DNA of 64,000 nt from Perognathus longimembris pacificus (GCF_023159225.1 NC_063161.1:124162958-124226957), one strand, 5' to 3'. Shown: positions 1-11,095, counted from the stretch's first letter. Numbers and translations: made by a program. Notes: generated by a model not told the origin, from the letters alone.

Positions 1-1209
1 GATTCTGTCTCACCCCAGTTAGAATTGCCATTATCAAGAAAAAATTAACAATAACAGATTCTGGCAGAGATGTGGCCCAAAGGGAAAACTTCTATACTGT
101 TGGTGAATGTAAACCTGTTCAACAACTTTGGAAAACAGTATGGAGGTTCCTCAAAAGACTAAACATAAAGCTACCCCATGCCCCAGCAATTCCATTCCTG
201 GGCATCTATCCAATTAAACACAAACCAGGCTACATTAAAGCCACAAACATGTACATTACAGCATTTTCTACCATATCCAATATATGGAACCAACTCAGAT
301 AGCCCTCAGTGCAAGAATGGATCAAGAAAATGTGGAATATATACACAGTGGAATTCTAAGCTTCCATCAGAAATAATGGCATTGGGAATATGGCCTAGTG
401 GTAAAGTGCTCGTTTCATATACATGAAGCCCTGGGTTCAATTCCTCAGCACCACATATATAAAAAAACCAGAAGTGGCACTGTGGCTCAAGTGGTAGAGT
501 GCTAGTCTTGAACAAAAAGAAGCCAGGGACAGTACTCAGGCCCTGAGTTCAAACCCAGGACTGGCAAAACAAAACAAAACAGAAATAATGGCATTGCCCC
601 ATTTGTAAGGAAATGGAGTTAGAAAAAATATACTAAGCAAAGTAAGTCAGATCCAAAGGAACTTATACTGTGTGATTTCCTTCATTTGTAATAACTAGAA
701 TGTCGCTACAATAAAACCCAAGGGACAGTAAAAGACAAGCAATTACACCTGGACATGAATAACTAAACAGCAATCTGAACCATCCAAGCAGTGAACACAA
801 AGGAGGATTTTAGGAGAGTATGACAAGGGTTCAATAGCCATGTGCCTAAGGTAGTGTAAAATGATGCTCATCAAAATGAACTCCATGAAATGGAGTTCCT
901 TTTTCTTTGATCTATTACCTTCTGTCAGTTTTTTATTTCTGTATACTTTGTCTTGTATATAAGTTTATCTGGTTTGGGGACAGGAATGGAAAACACAGGA
1001 ATGGTGGAACAAAGAGTGAACCAACTCAGCAGTAAAACCCACTAGACACTATATTGGAAAGGAACTATTCTATTTGGGGAAGGAAGTCAGGAGGGGAAAA
1101 TCTGGGAGAGAGTCATGGAGGGGATGATACTGTTCAAAAGGAAATGTGCTCTTTACCTGAATTATGTAACTGTAATCCCTGTGTGCATCACCTTTACAAT
1201 AATTTTTTT
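1..1209 (+). mobile_element. LINE-1, 3' part (ORF2 C-terminus and 3' UTR), old copy, continues upstream of the window
   Basis: The frame at 72-302 reads as the C-terminal end of L1 ORF2: it contains QQLWKTVWRFLKRLNIKLP and AIPFLGIYPIKHKPGYIKA, which match the conserved LW-K-VW-RFL and P-LGIYP blocks of mammalian L1. The protein is broken by a stop after residues NQLR (302) and by a SINE at 385-579, so it is dead. The reading resumes at 597 (cattgccccatttgtaagg), which lines up with the younger L1 copies at 35320 and 61580. The 3' UTR follows, ending near 1200 with ttacctgaattatgtaactg and a degenerate A/T tail, the same ending as the copy at 37000. It is more diverged than the copies at 25001, 52589 and 61567, so it belongs to an older L1 subfamily. 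Confidence 0.85.
385..579 (+). mobile_element. IDL-Geo dimeric SINE nested in the L1
   Basis: The left, ID-like monomer has an A box at 391-401 (tggcctagtgg) and a B box at 433-444 (gggttcaattcc). The right, Geo monomer has tggctcaagtgg at 482-493 and gagttcaaaccc at 545-556. The tail is a degenerate (AAAAC)n. The 17 bp target-site duplication cagaaataatggcattg is perfect (368-384 and 580-596), and removing the insert restores the L1 sequence. The first few bases of the usual ggggctggggatat start are missing. Confidence 0.93.
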
Positions 1210-1213
1210 CTTA

Positions 1214-1279
1214 CTTATTGTCAAAGCGATGTACAGAGAGGTTACAGTTTCATACGTTAGGCCTTGGGTACATTTCTTT
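1214..1279 (-). mobile_element. LINE-1 3' end fragment, minus strand
   Basis: This stretch reads cttattgtcaaagcgatgta... and carries the cagagaggttacagtttcat block. It is the reverse complement of the last ~65 bases of the young L1 3' UTR seen at 62110-62175. It is followed by an AT run and then by a second copy of the same L1 3' end in the same orientation, so the extreme 3' end of L1 is present twice in tandem. Confidence 0.7.
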
Positions 1280-1309
1280 TATATATATATATGTATATAT
1301 ATATATATT
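1279..1309. repeat. (AT)n microsatellite
   Basis: About 30 bases of alternating A/T with one G sit at the tail of the minus-strand L1. It probably grew out of the L1 poly(A)/(TA) tail, as the (TAA)/(TA) tail did at 62170-62200. Confidence 0.85.
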
Positions 1310-2060
1310 ATCAAACTGAATTACAGAGAGGTTACAGTTTCATACATACATTAGGCATTGGATACATTTCTTGTACTGTTTGTTACCTCCTCCCTCATTC
1401 CCCCCTCCCCCCTCCCCCCTCTCCCTCTCCCTTGTTCAGTTGGTTTACACCAAATGGTTTTGCAAGTATTGCTTTTGTAGTCGTTTTTCTTCTTATCTTT
1501 TGTCTCTCAATTTTCATATTCCCTTTCACTTCCCTAGTTCTAATACCAGTATATACAGTTTCTAATGTACTCAGATACAGTGATAGTGCAGGTACAACCA
1601 CAGGAAGGGGATACAAGAGGATCATTAACAATAGAAGCTACAGTTTCACATGGCATGTTGAAAGTGATTACAATAGTGATATAACACTCATTTCCATAAC
1701 ATGGAGTTCATTTCACTTAGCATTATCTTATACATTCATAAGAGCATAGCTATTAGGCTCTTGTGATCCTCTGCTGTGACTAGCCTAAGCCTGTGCTAAT
1801 TATTCCCTAGGAGGGAGACCATAGAGTCCATGTTTCTTTGGGTCTGGCTCACTTCACTTAGTATAATTTTTTCCAAGTCCTTCCATTTCCTTTCGAATGG
1901 GGCAATGCCATTATTTCTGATAGAGGCATAAAATTCCATTGTGTATATGTACCACATTTACCTGATCCATTCATCTACTGAGGGGCATCTGGGTTGGTTC
2001 CATATTTTAGGAATGACAAATTGTGCTGCGATGAACACTGTCATGCTGGTGGCTTTAGTA
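1310..2060 (-). mobile_element. LINE-1, 5'-truncated, ORF2 C-terminus plus 3' UTR, minus strand
   Basis: On the minus strand this reads from the ORF2 C-terminal region (tactaaagccaccagcat, compare 35175) through the conserved ...cagacccaaagaaacatgg... and ...ggaataattagcacaggctt... blocks to the 3' end near 1310. The plus strand carries a C/T-rich tract at 1388-1432, the complement of the G-rich 3' UTR segment common to all young copies here. It is 5' truncated at about 2060. The open frames at 1264-1749 on either strand are 3' UTR, not protein. Confidence 0.88.
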
Positions 2061-2784
2061 GAAGAAAGAGACCAAAGTTGTGAGAGGCTATTCCAAAGAG
2101 AAGACATCAGGAACTTAATACAGCAAATTGTGCTAGTGGCACAATAGAAAACATGTCTAACTATGGATCAGAAAAAAGGAAAATAGACTTTAGAGGTAAG
2201 CTCTGGACAATGACTGTCTATAATGTGACTTATTCATTTATTTTCTCACTCCATAATTATCAAGCATTTCTTATTTTCCAGAAAATGCCTTGTGTTGTAA
2301 AACAGTGGATAAGATATAGTACCTGATCTTTGGGTGAGGTAGATTGTACACTTCTTGATTTCAGCTTCTTAATTTCCTTGTAGGTATGGGATAAAAGAAT
2401 GAAAAATAGTCATAGCTGTTTTTCTTTTACATAATATGCACCTAGGTTCAGATATATACAATGCTATGTGTTAATATGGCACAAAATTTGGCCTACTACT
2501 TAGATGATATATGTGAATTCCCCTTTTTTCATCCCCTTGTTTTCTATATCATCTGTATCTAGTAGGCAAGAAAGATAAGGCCTTTGAATCTTCTTTGTTG
2601 AAATATTTGTATTTTCTGAATCAAGAAATCTGCAAGTAATGAATCAAAACTTGTAGTAGAGCCCTTAAATCATGTTTAAAATGATTCAATTTCTTTCCCA
2701 TTCTGCTTCATTTTGCAGATTAACTTTGAAAGTCACTCTTTCTGTTACAACTACCCCTCAGACGTTGCTTTAAAAAGTGAGGAT
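2061..2784. other. No gene or recognised repeat
   Basis: Ordinary AT-rich sequence with no splice-like open frame and no tRNA-like or snRNA-like fold that could be recognised by eye. Confidence 0.6.
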
Positions 2785-3011
2785 GAAGTCAGGTGCTGGT
2801 GGCTTATGTTTGTAATCGTAGATACTCAGGAGGCTGAGATCTGAGTATTGTGGTTTGAAGCAACCTGGGCAGAAGAGTCCATGAGACTCTTATCTCCAAT
2901 TAACACCCAAAAATTGGAAGTGGAGCTATGGCTCAAAGTGGTAAAGCACTTTAGTACAAGAGTTCAGGGACAATATCAAGGAGCTGAGTTCAAGCCCTAT
3001 GATTCCCCCAT
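2785..3011 (+). mobile_element. B1-like (7SL-type) + Geo composite SINE
   Basis: The left half resembles a 7SL/B1/Alu-type monomer: caggtgctggtggcttatg, then gtaatcgtagatactcagga with its ggaggctgagat motif. The right half (tatggctcaaagtggtaaag ... gctgagttcaagccctatga) is the Geo monomer. It ends in a (CA)n array where the A-tail would be. Substitutions throughout make it older than the IDL-Geo copies. Confidence 0.8.

Positions 3012-3058
<47 letters not shown>
3012..3058. repeat. (CA)n microsatellite
   Basis: About 23 uninterrupted CA units directly abut the 3' end of the preceding SINE. The overlapping 90-residue open frame with an HTHTHT run is an artefact of this array. Confidence 0.97.
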
Positions 3059-3060
<2 letters not shown>

Positions 3061-3708
3061 TTAACTGAAACATTTATTCTTCAAGAGTTCAAAATCAGAT
3101 ATTGTCTCTCAGTGTATTGACTGTCTTGAGGGAAAATAGTGTTACTTTTGTGAAACATACAGAGATGCACACTAACCCTTTGCAATCACATCAAAGTTAG
3201 CAAGAAATCATGTAACACATTATCACATCAGTTATGTTATTACATTAATGACTCAACAAAGTTAAAATGTTGTCTCAAATGTCTCACATCTTCAAGAGAA
3301 GTACCTCATTGGAACTGTTTATATGACAGATGTAGGAATCCAAAGTTATAACAGTAATAGTTCTAATTACAAAATGTGAGCTAAAATGGATGTTATTATT
3401 CCCTGTACTCATGTTATCATATTATTAGCTTATTTACTCTAAAGTGATTTTATACAAATACTCATTTGGAACAATATTTGGAAAATGATAAAATTATTAT
3501 GAATTTAATAATAGCATGACTTAAGTATGAAATTTATTTTAAACATTTTTATATTATTTGATAATTTAACCCAACCCAAAGTACAAATCTATAAGGCAAT
3601 TTAGCTGCTATCACTAATTCTTTATGAATTAGCTGTGACTATCTTCCTTGCTCAGGAAGGCTCTTATACATCTAATTAGTGCTAATAGCAAACATCTTTA
3701 AAATGTTC
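3059..3708. other. No gene or recognised repeat
   Basis: AT-rich unique-looking sequence without coding signal. Confidence 0.55.
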
Positions 3709-3990
3709 AAATTGAGACAAAAATATGACAGCAGTTATTCTTATCAGGAAAATGTGCAGACTCTGAAATATCTTATTAAGGGAGATAATATACCAGTCAG
3801 TTGAAAGATGTCAAGGAATCTATTCATTTATACATGTGATTATTTTCTCATTCTATACACCTATGCAAATCTGCTTCCTCATAAGCTTCTACACCAGAAA
3901 GTAAATAGGAATTTTACATCCCTAAATTAGAAATATAGGGATACTAAGAATGAGAGAGAGAGAAATAAAGGGAAGATCAAAACAGATAAC
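3709..3990 (+). repeat. Copy A of a diverged direct repeat (partner at 5214-5511)
   Basis: Shares a long collinear match with 5214-5511, including gggagataatayaccagtca, gttgaaagatg, gtgattattttctcattcta and a GA-rich end. Similarity is interrupted by small indels. It may be an old tandem segmental duplication or two copies of an unrecognised interspersed repeat. Confidence 0.8.
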
Positions 3991-4241
3991 TAATACCTAA
4001 AGAAGAAAATAGAAAACCTATTTGTGAGCTTTGAAAGAGAGATCAATTCTTTGACCTATTAATTTCTTTAGGAAATATTTTGGGGTGCTTTTGTGTTCCA
4101 TTTATTGTGGCTAGCACTGAAACTACTTCAATGTAAAGATGTTGGGATATTATGAAAGGTAGACCCAAATATTGAGCAGAATTGCTAAGATGACTGTATA
4201 TAGGAGGTAAGCATAAAAGTCACACAAGAATGTCTGGCTAG

Positions 4242-4450
4242 TGGGGCTGGGGATATGGCCTAGTGGCAAGAGAGCTTGCCTCGTATACATGAGGCCCTGG
4301 GTTCGATTCCCAAGCACCACATATACAGGAAACGGCCAGAAGTGGTGCTGTGGCTCAAGTGGCAGAGTGCTAGCCTTGAGCAAAAAGGAAGCCAGGGACA
4401 GTGCTCAGGCCCTGAGTCCAAGGCCCAGGACTGGCCAAAAAAAAAAAAAA
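4242..4450 (+). mobile_element. IDL-Geo SINE, young, intact
   Basis: Full-length: ggggctggggatatggccta start, B box ggttcgattcc at 4300-4310, Geo A-box-like tggctcaagtgg at 4351-4362, and a pure A tail. The flanking 16 bp duplication aagaatgtctggctag is perfect (4226-4241 and 4451-4466). The 121-residue open frames on both strands here are SINE read-through. Confidence 0.96.
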
Positions 4451-4466
4451 AAGAATGTCTGGCTAG

Positions 4467-5213
4467 AGACACAAGAGCTGCTGCTTGCAGGAGGAGCAGG
4501 AGTTTGCCAAGTGGAGAGGTTAAAAAAAAAGAAAGGAAGTAAAAAGAGGTACTATCAGCAGAAGGCCAGGGATAGGCAAAAACATGAAAATAGCATACTG
4601 AGGTAAGACACAACACACTCTCCATTTAAACAATGGTCATTTTCCAGTTGCCATCAGAAGGGAAGGAGAGATTAGATAAATTTTCCCCCTGAAAGCAAAG
4701 TGCTCTTTCCCTTGACTCATGAGAGTTTAAATTCAGTTTCAATGAAATGAAATTCAATCAGCTATAAAAATAACACCAGCAAGAAAGCCCTAACTCCAGT
4801 TTTGGTGAGTTCAATGAAGGTTTCTCATAAATAAGAGTTTGAAGAGAAGCCTAATCATATGACAATGGGAAGAAAGGCATCTGGTTGGGTATTGTGGGCC
4901 CCAGAGTTATTAGCAGACAGTAATTCAGATGGCAGATAGGTAATGCAATATGAGGTCTTGCTCATGGGTGATAGAAACACAACAAGGTCTGAGCACAGGA
5001 CTCTATTTGGGGGCTCTGAAGAGTGTTTATCACTTTCTAGCTGGTTACAAAAGAAGGAAAAAAACAGAGTTAGATTGTGCCACATAAAGTTCCTAATAAA
5101 ATGATCATTTCTGATTTATGAAAATGACACCATTTAATACTTTAATTGAATATTTGATAAGTATTTATCCAGGACTTGTAGGTCTCCTAAAAACCACACG
5201 TCCTCCATGATTA
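4467..5213. other. No gene or recognised repeat
   Basis: A purine-rich patch at 4500-4560 follows the SINE. The rest is unremarkable; the minus-strand frame at 4855-5085 has no recognisable features. Confidence 0.55.
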
Positions 5214-5511
5214 AATTGAGATAAAAATATGACAGGAGTTTTTCTCATCAGGAAAATGTGGAGACTCTGAGTTGTCTTACTAAGGGAGATAATACACCAG
5301 TCAGTTGAAAGATGCAAGGAATCTGTTCATTTATATAATTTGTATGTGTGATTATTTTCTCATTCTATATACCTATTAAAATCACCTTCTTCAAAAATCA
5401 CATAAGCTTGAATACAGGGAGGAAAATAGGAATGCTTAACTCCAAATTAGAAGTAAATGAATAGTAAAAGAGAAGAGAGAGAGAGAGAGAGAATATGATC
5501 AAAGCTGATAA
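5214..5511 (+). repeat. Copy B of a diverged direct repeat (partner at 3709-3990)
   Basis: See copy A. This copy has an extra stretch near 5335-5350 and a pure GA run (5472-5492) where copy A has a shorter gagagagagaga, as expected for a microsatellite that expanded after the two copies separated. Confidence 0.8.
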
Positions 5512-6180
5512 TTTCAGATTTTTCTACAAGACAAATTCAGTTATGTAAAATCTGCAGAAAGCAAACCAAAGCTCAGTGGTCATATGAACATACCCCCACA
5601 AAGAAAGCTACTGAGAAATAGCATGGCAACCTCTTTGGTTCCAGTGTCAGAGAACATTCCCAATAACTGGCATCTAATGTGTACCTTGGGTCACTTTAGA
5701 CAATGAACACTTCAAAATTAGACAGCAAATAGAAGATGACTTGCATCAGGATAGCTAAAGTGCACCACTAGGCCATGTAGGTTTGCTTCCATCTGCCATC
5801 TCTCCATGTATATGGGTTGTTATTTTGCTAGGGAAAAATATCTGGAATGCAATTCCAGTGGTTATTTCTTCATTATAATATTTATTCACTTATGTAAAAT
5901 TCTTTCTGTATTAATATTTACAGTGAAATAATCTTTTCATTTCTGAATAGTTCCATAGAAAATATGCAAAAAAGTGGTTCTTACTCAGTTTCAACCCACT
6001 TTTGACATTTTACATCTGTAAGATACATCCTGGATATGATCCTAAAACAAAAGACTTTGGGGGCAAAAACTAAATAAATCTGAATACAGCATGAAGTTTG
6101 GTTAATAAAATACCAATATAGGTTCATTAATTGTGAAAAATGTATCCAGTGGTTATTTCTAAGAAGAAAGACAAGTTTCA
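5512..6180. other. No gene or recognised repeat
   Basis: AT-rich, with no coding or RNA-gene signal recognised. Confidence 0.55.
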
Positions 6181-6401
6181 AGCTGGGTGCTAATGGCACA
6201 TGCCTGAGTATTCAGGAAGCTGGCATCTGAGGACAGAAGTTGAAAGTCAGCCTGGGCAGACAAGTTCATGAGACTTATGTCTAATTAGCCAAAAAAAAAA
6301 AGCTGGAATGAAGGTGTAGCCCTAGTGGTAGAGTGGCAGCCTTGAAAAAATTCAAGTGAGAACACAAAGCCCTGACTTCAAGGCCCAGTACCATTACAAA
6401 T
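6181..6401 (+). mobile_element. B1-like + Geo composite SINE, old
   Basis: agctgggtgctaatggcaca and tcaggaagctggcatctgag mark the 7SL-type half. An internal A-run (6290-6301) separates it from the Geo-like half (gtagccctagtggtagagtg ... ccctgacttcaaggcccagt). The many mismatches indicate age. Confidence 0.75.
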
Positions 6402-6810
6402 GCATAAAAAGACATATCTCATCTACTTTCCTTTCTTAGTAATAAAGGATACTAATAATGGGGCATCAAATTATAATACTAATATTTTAAGCCATCTACT
6501 TTTATATCCCCACTTCTTTTTTCAACTGGCGAGGACTGTTAATTGAGGAATAGTGAGGGCACAAACCTTCCCACTGGATTAGAACTTGTGATAGCCCTAC
6601 TTATAAATGAAACATTCTCAGAAATATAAATGGCCCAAAGGAGGTAATTTAATATATTACTCATCAACTTCATACAAGACAACATTCCTCATGTTGAGGA
6701 CTGTATTCCTTTACTACACACTTATACCTTAAGAAATTTTGCTGCTTTGTCTCAAAAACTAAGCCAATCATAAAAGTAAGAGATTTTCATTGCCTAAGTG
6801 CTTTTAAAAC
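6402..6810. other. No gene or recognised repeat
   Basis: AT-rich sequence leading into the pyrimidine tract of the exon-like block that follows. Confidence 0.5.
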
Positions 6811-7326
6811 TCCTGCATTTCTCCTTCCTTTTCCTGTTTTTCCTTAACAGCCAAGACAATTTTTCTTGTGTCTTTGGTGTAGATCCACAGCCCTTTTCGA
6901 AAAGGAGAAGAGAGCAAGATATGGTTTATATACCAGGCTCGTACAATTTCTTCAGGAGGCCCGTTAGCGCTGCCCTTGCAGATGCTACTTTGTTCTTTAA
7001 CAGGTTATTGATTTCTCAAAGAAAGTGGTGTAGACATCAAAATGCATCTAAGGAAATGAAGAATGCAGCAGGAATAAACTGGACCGGAATGGGTACCTGG
7101 GACCGTATTTATGTAGGAAGGAAAAGTAAATTCTTAGACTAGAAGACCTGTGAGAGACCCTGAGACATCACAGTATCCAAGAATGTCTTTTAGCTAGATG
7201 AATATCTTGACGTAGGCCCTCCTGTGATCTGCCTTGGCTCATATATTGTGAAAAAAATAAGTCCTATTTCATCCTTGACCCCAGTATAAAGCTTTTATTA
7301 GGCTTATCCTGTCCGTGATGAATAAA
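6811..7326 (+). other. Unidentified exon-like block (pyrimidine tract, AG, open frame, AATAAA); not recognised
   Basis: Seen directly: a pyrimidine-rich tract at 6811-6846 is followed by aacag ending at 6850, a good splice-acceptor shape. An open frame then runs in phase to a TAG at 7140-7142, so 6851-7142 would be a 292-base last coding exon. An AATAAA at 7321-7326 could end a 3' UTR of ~180 bases. CpG is more frequent here (for example near 6898, 6939, 6962, 6968, 7084, 7103) than in neighbouring DNA. The predicted peptide includes VDPQPFSKRRREQDMVYIPG and ends VGRKSKFLD; I cannot place it in a family. Alternatives: terminal exon of a long noncoding RNA, a fragment of an unfamiliar retroelement, or chance. 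There is no partner exon I can identify. Confidence 0.25.
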
Positions 7327-7339
7327 ATGATTCTGTAAA

Positions 7340-8128
7340 TTGGGTAGAACTTGTTCACCAGGAGAAAAATCCATTTGTTCTTTCCATGATTGGAAGACAG
7401 AATGTGGGGGATCTGACTATTCTTTCCCTCTGCCAACTTTTCTGGAAATTGCTTTCCACAGGTCTGTTCTTATCTTACTGTTCAGTGGCAAGTTGATGAG
7501 GCAGAACTAAGTTTTACCCTGATTTTTTTTCCCTCCATGGATGAGGATTTTCATTTTAAGCTCAGCACAGAGGGATCAGATCGGTAATACAGGTTCTCTG
7601 GGCTCTGCTGGTGTGTACTATTCACACATCATCCTTGGGCTAATCCTGAAATCTTGCTGTAACTCACTTCTTTACTCAGTGAGATAGTGTGTAGAGCCTA
7701 TCGTTTCAGCTGCCATTTCTCACTAGACAAAAAAAAAAAAAAGCACTTTATTTTCTTTTTGAAGTTAAAGAAAATCTTATCTTGAGATAACTTGATCTTA
7801 CCTATGAGCCATTACTCTATCATAGACATTTCATGATAACGATATAAACAACACTTCAGTACTTTTAAGATACTCAGGCTAGCTAAAACTGTGAACATAA
7901 AAGTTTAAAGTTCGAATTGTTTACTTTTTCTTAATTTATTTTATCCCATGATTTCAGTGACAGCCATTGTATTCCAGGAGAATAGAGCACACAAAATTTT
8001 CCCTCTTTGTTTATCTATAGACTTTATACCTCATTTTAAAATAAATGTATTTATGATAGATAACTAGGTAATATAATTGTCTTATTTGAACAAATGTTGT
8101 AGTCAATATAGTATATTTTATCTACCTT
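7340..8128. other. No gene or recognised repeat
   Basis: Mostly AT-rich, with an A run at about 7730-7743. No coding signal. Confidence 0.5.
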
Positions 8129-8141
8129 AAAAGTTTATACA

Positions 8142-8352
8142 GGGCTGGGGATATAGCCTAGTGGCAAGAGTGCCTGCCTCGGATACACGTGGCCCTAGGT
8201 TCGATTCCCCAGCACCACATATACAGAAAACGGCCAGAAGCGGCGCTGTGGCTCAAGTGGCAGAGTGCTAGCCTTGAGCGGGAAGAAGCCAGGGACAGTG
8301 CTCAGGCCCTGAGTCCAAGGCCCAGGACTGGCCAAAAAAAAAAAAAAAAAAA
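8142..8352 (+). mobile_element. IDL-Geo SINE, young
   Basis: Complete dimer with a long pure A tail. The perfect 13 bp duplication aaaagtttataca (8129-8141, 8353-8365) is preceded by TT, so the nick fits the L1 endonuclease preference TT/AAAA. Confidence 0.96.
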
Positions 8353-8578
8353 AAAAGTTTATACAAAAATATTATCCATGATACTTCAATAAACGTGCAC
8401 AAATATATAGCTCTGTTTTTACCCAAAGGCTTTTTAATATTTTATTTATGCCAAGCATGAATTACCTTAAATCCCTCAACTGAAATATAATCTTATGATG
8501 ATACACTTGTCCATGCATTATCTTGCATGAAATTATTATCATCATCTAATTAGTAAAGTTTCCATTTGTATTTATCTT

Positions 8579-8804
8579 TTTTTTTTTTTTTTTTTTTTTT
8601 TGGCCAGTCCTGGGCCTTGGACTCAGAGCCTGAGCACTGTCCCTGGCTTCTTCCCGCTCAAGGCTAGCACTCTGCCACTTGAGCCACAGCGCCCCTTCTG
8701 GCCGTTTTTTTTTTTTTCTGTATATGTGGTGCTGGGGAATCGAACCTAGGGCCTCGTGTATCCGAGGCAGGCACTCTTGCCACTAGGCTATATCCCCAGC
8801 CCCA
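8579..8804 (-). mobile_element. IDL-Geo SINE, young, minus strand
   Basis: The complement of the dimer starts with a T run of about 22 and ends in atatccccagcccc. A perfect 17 bp duplication, ccatttgtatttatctt, flanks it (8562-8578 and 8805-8821). An extra T-run at 8705-8717 lies between the two monomers. It faces the copy at 8142 at a distance of 226 bases. Confidence 0.96.
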
Positions 8805-8821
8805 CCATTTGTATTTATCTT

Positions 8822-9870
8822 AAATGTTCACAATTAATGTATTGCACCAGAAAAATTTTCATGTCCAACTACACTTATAACTCACAAACTATTAGAAAAA
8901 CTGGTGTGCAAAATGAAGTTCCTATATGCTTATTCCATCAGCTTGGAGGGAGTTTGACTATAAAAGACACTGGAGTTTATCACTGAGGAAGATGGATGAT
9001 GGATGGTATCATTCAACCAATCAATAGGCTTTCATTGTTGTCCCATTGTTAAAAGTGCCCAATTACTATGAAGAGCATTTCACAGAATTTCACAGATTAA
9101 GCTCTCTCTTTCTCTCTCTCTCTTTCTGTGTGTGTGTGTATTTACTAATTTATTAATCTTCACATTACTTCACTCAGTCCTTTTTTGAAATATAGTACCC
9201 CAAGTGAACCATTTTTATTCAAATTGTACCCAGCCCCTAAATTCCAGAATTGGAATCTGAATTCCAAAATGTGCAGCTCCAAAATCTCTGCTTCCAAATA
9301 CTGTGCACTTCTTCTTACAGAGACCTGTAGTTGTTGAATTCATACTCAACTTGGGATTCAAAGAGATCTTTATGAGGTCACTTGATGAAGGTCATGAACT
9401 GTAGAAAGATGTTTTGATTTTTCTACATTTATTGCTTTGAAGAAATGTTTTCCAAGTATCATCCCAAAGAATGTGAAATCAAACTGCCAAACAATTTTTG
9501 AACTTTACACTATGTAGCATCATTTACTTTTATGAGATTTGAGTTCTACTGCATAGCATTTCAGAATAAGTCAAAGTATCCCTGCCTGAATATTTATATG
9601 ACATTCTGTGTCTTAAAAAAATCAAGGTTAATGCTATGGTACATTTGGTTTTAGTCCTTAAAAAATAATAATGTGATATTGCTGGAAGCCATTTTAATAA
9701 GGATTCCAAACTTTGATTTCTTTTACCCTTACCAAATTATCTTGGGACTCTATGTTATTTGGAATATGTATAAATTTGGAATAATAAAGGAATAAAACAG
9801 AATACATGAATACAGAAGAGAAAAATGCTATTCTTATAATGCCTTAATGATCCTAGCATCCACTTTATAT
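8822..9870. other. No gene; one small microsatellite
   Basis: A (CT)n/(GT)n stretch lies at 9101-9140. Otherwise AT-rich sequence without recognisable elements. Confidence 0.55.
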
Positions 9871-9871
9871 T

Positions 9872-10028
9872 CTGTCTGCCCCTCCTCTCTATCCTGGTCT
9901 CTGTCTTTCTATCTCTGTCTTTCTCTCTGTATCTCTCTGTCTCTGACTGTCCGTCTGTCTGTCTAGCTCTCTCTCCCTCTCTGTATCTGTATGGGGGAGG
10001 TATATACAAGTGCACGTGTGTGTGTGTG
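9872..10028. repeat. Imperfect CTGT/CTCT pyrimidine-rich array ending in (GT)n
   Basis: Interleaved ctctgt, ctgtctgt and ctctctct units end in a short gtgtgtgtgt. The 100-residue minus-strand frame, rich in R, E, T and D (9755-10057), is a translation of this array. Confidence 0.9.
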
Positions 10029-11095
10029 AACCTTAATTTTCTTTCGTTGACCCTCATGTTCCCAAAATGATATCTTCTATTTATTATACAAGAACAACTA
10101 AATTATTAGATTTATGTGATCAGTGAGGTTACCAAATTTAAAGTTCAGTAATAAAATCAAGGACATGTGTAATGAAAAGGACAAAGCAGGCAGAGGACTA
10201 GGTACATCAATTGTGGCTCAGTAGGCTCTATTTGCCAATGTTGGATACATGCTGTCTAGCCCAGAATAAGAGCTGAATTTTCTTTCCAGTAAGTTTGTAA
10301 GATTGCTCCTGTAATAGGAAATATTTAATTTGCATATGCATAGCATTATATAGGTTAAGAGAGACTCTCAAGGGAGTTATTTCTCTTAGATTAGGGACTT
10401 ATTTTCTATAAGTAGATATTCTACCCTGCTAAAGCCATCTTGTAGATATGAATGCATCCATACAGCAAATTCCATGAGAATATTTATCCAAGGTTACATT
10501 TGACAAGGTGCTCACTGCATCACTTGCTTCTTTGCCTTCTCTTAAGGAGATCTCTGTGGCACAAAGAATGAATAGACAATGGCTTAGATTCTGCAACTTT
10601 CCTCCTACATGGTATTTAGTGAAGTAAAATTATTTTTTCCCTAAATTTGCTGTCTACTTCTTTCCCAGGGACAGTGTTACTCAAGTTGCAAGACATATCC
10701 ATTCATTCCTAGCTCCCTGTCACGTTGGGGGAAATTTCTGTTTTTGTGGAAAATAATCAGAAGTATCTCCCCGTAAAACCATAATTCTGGAAGATATCAA
10801 ATATTCTGAGTTAAAGATGTCAGGAAACTTATCTCTTTACTCCTCTTTTGGGACATTGCCTCTGTTGCTCAGCTTGCCATCATTATCTTAAAGAAGAGGA
10901 GAAAAAAGTCCATCTGTTGTCATGAAGGGATGTTCCAGTCTCCCCAGAGCCTCAAGCCTGTATTAACAGTTGCTGCTTGGTCAATCTGGATGGAAAAGTC
11001 TCTGTGGATATTCTACAGTCTAGTTCACATTTGCATATATAGTTACATAAGTGATCCATTCTTTCATACACATCTTGATATTGCTGTTGGTTTAT
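10029..11095. other. No gene or recognised repeat
   Basis: Plain sequence; the frames at 10930-11235 run into the LTR and are not genes. Confidence 0.5.

Noticed and set aside
1264..1749. 161-residue open frame with hydrophobic stretches
   Set aside because: It lies wholly within the minus-strand L1 3' UTR; related frames arise at 25134-25490, 52708-53019 and 61955-62215, all from the same untranslated L1 sequence.
4256..4310. tRNA-like A and B boxes suggesting a tRNA gene
   Set aside because: They belong to the ID-like half of a SINE with a poly(A) tail and target-site duplication; no mature tRNA fold.
4241..4625. Open frames of 121 residues on both strands
   Set aside because: They translate an IDL-Geo SINE and its A tail; similar peptides recur at 8189 and 58499.
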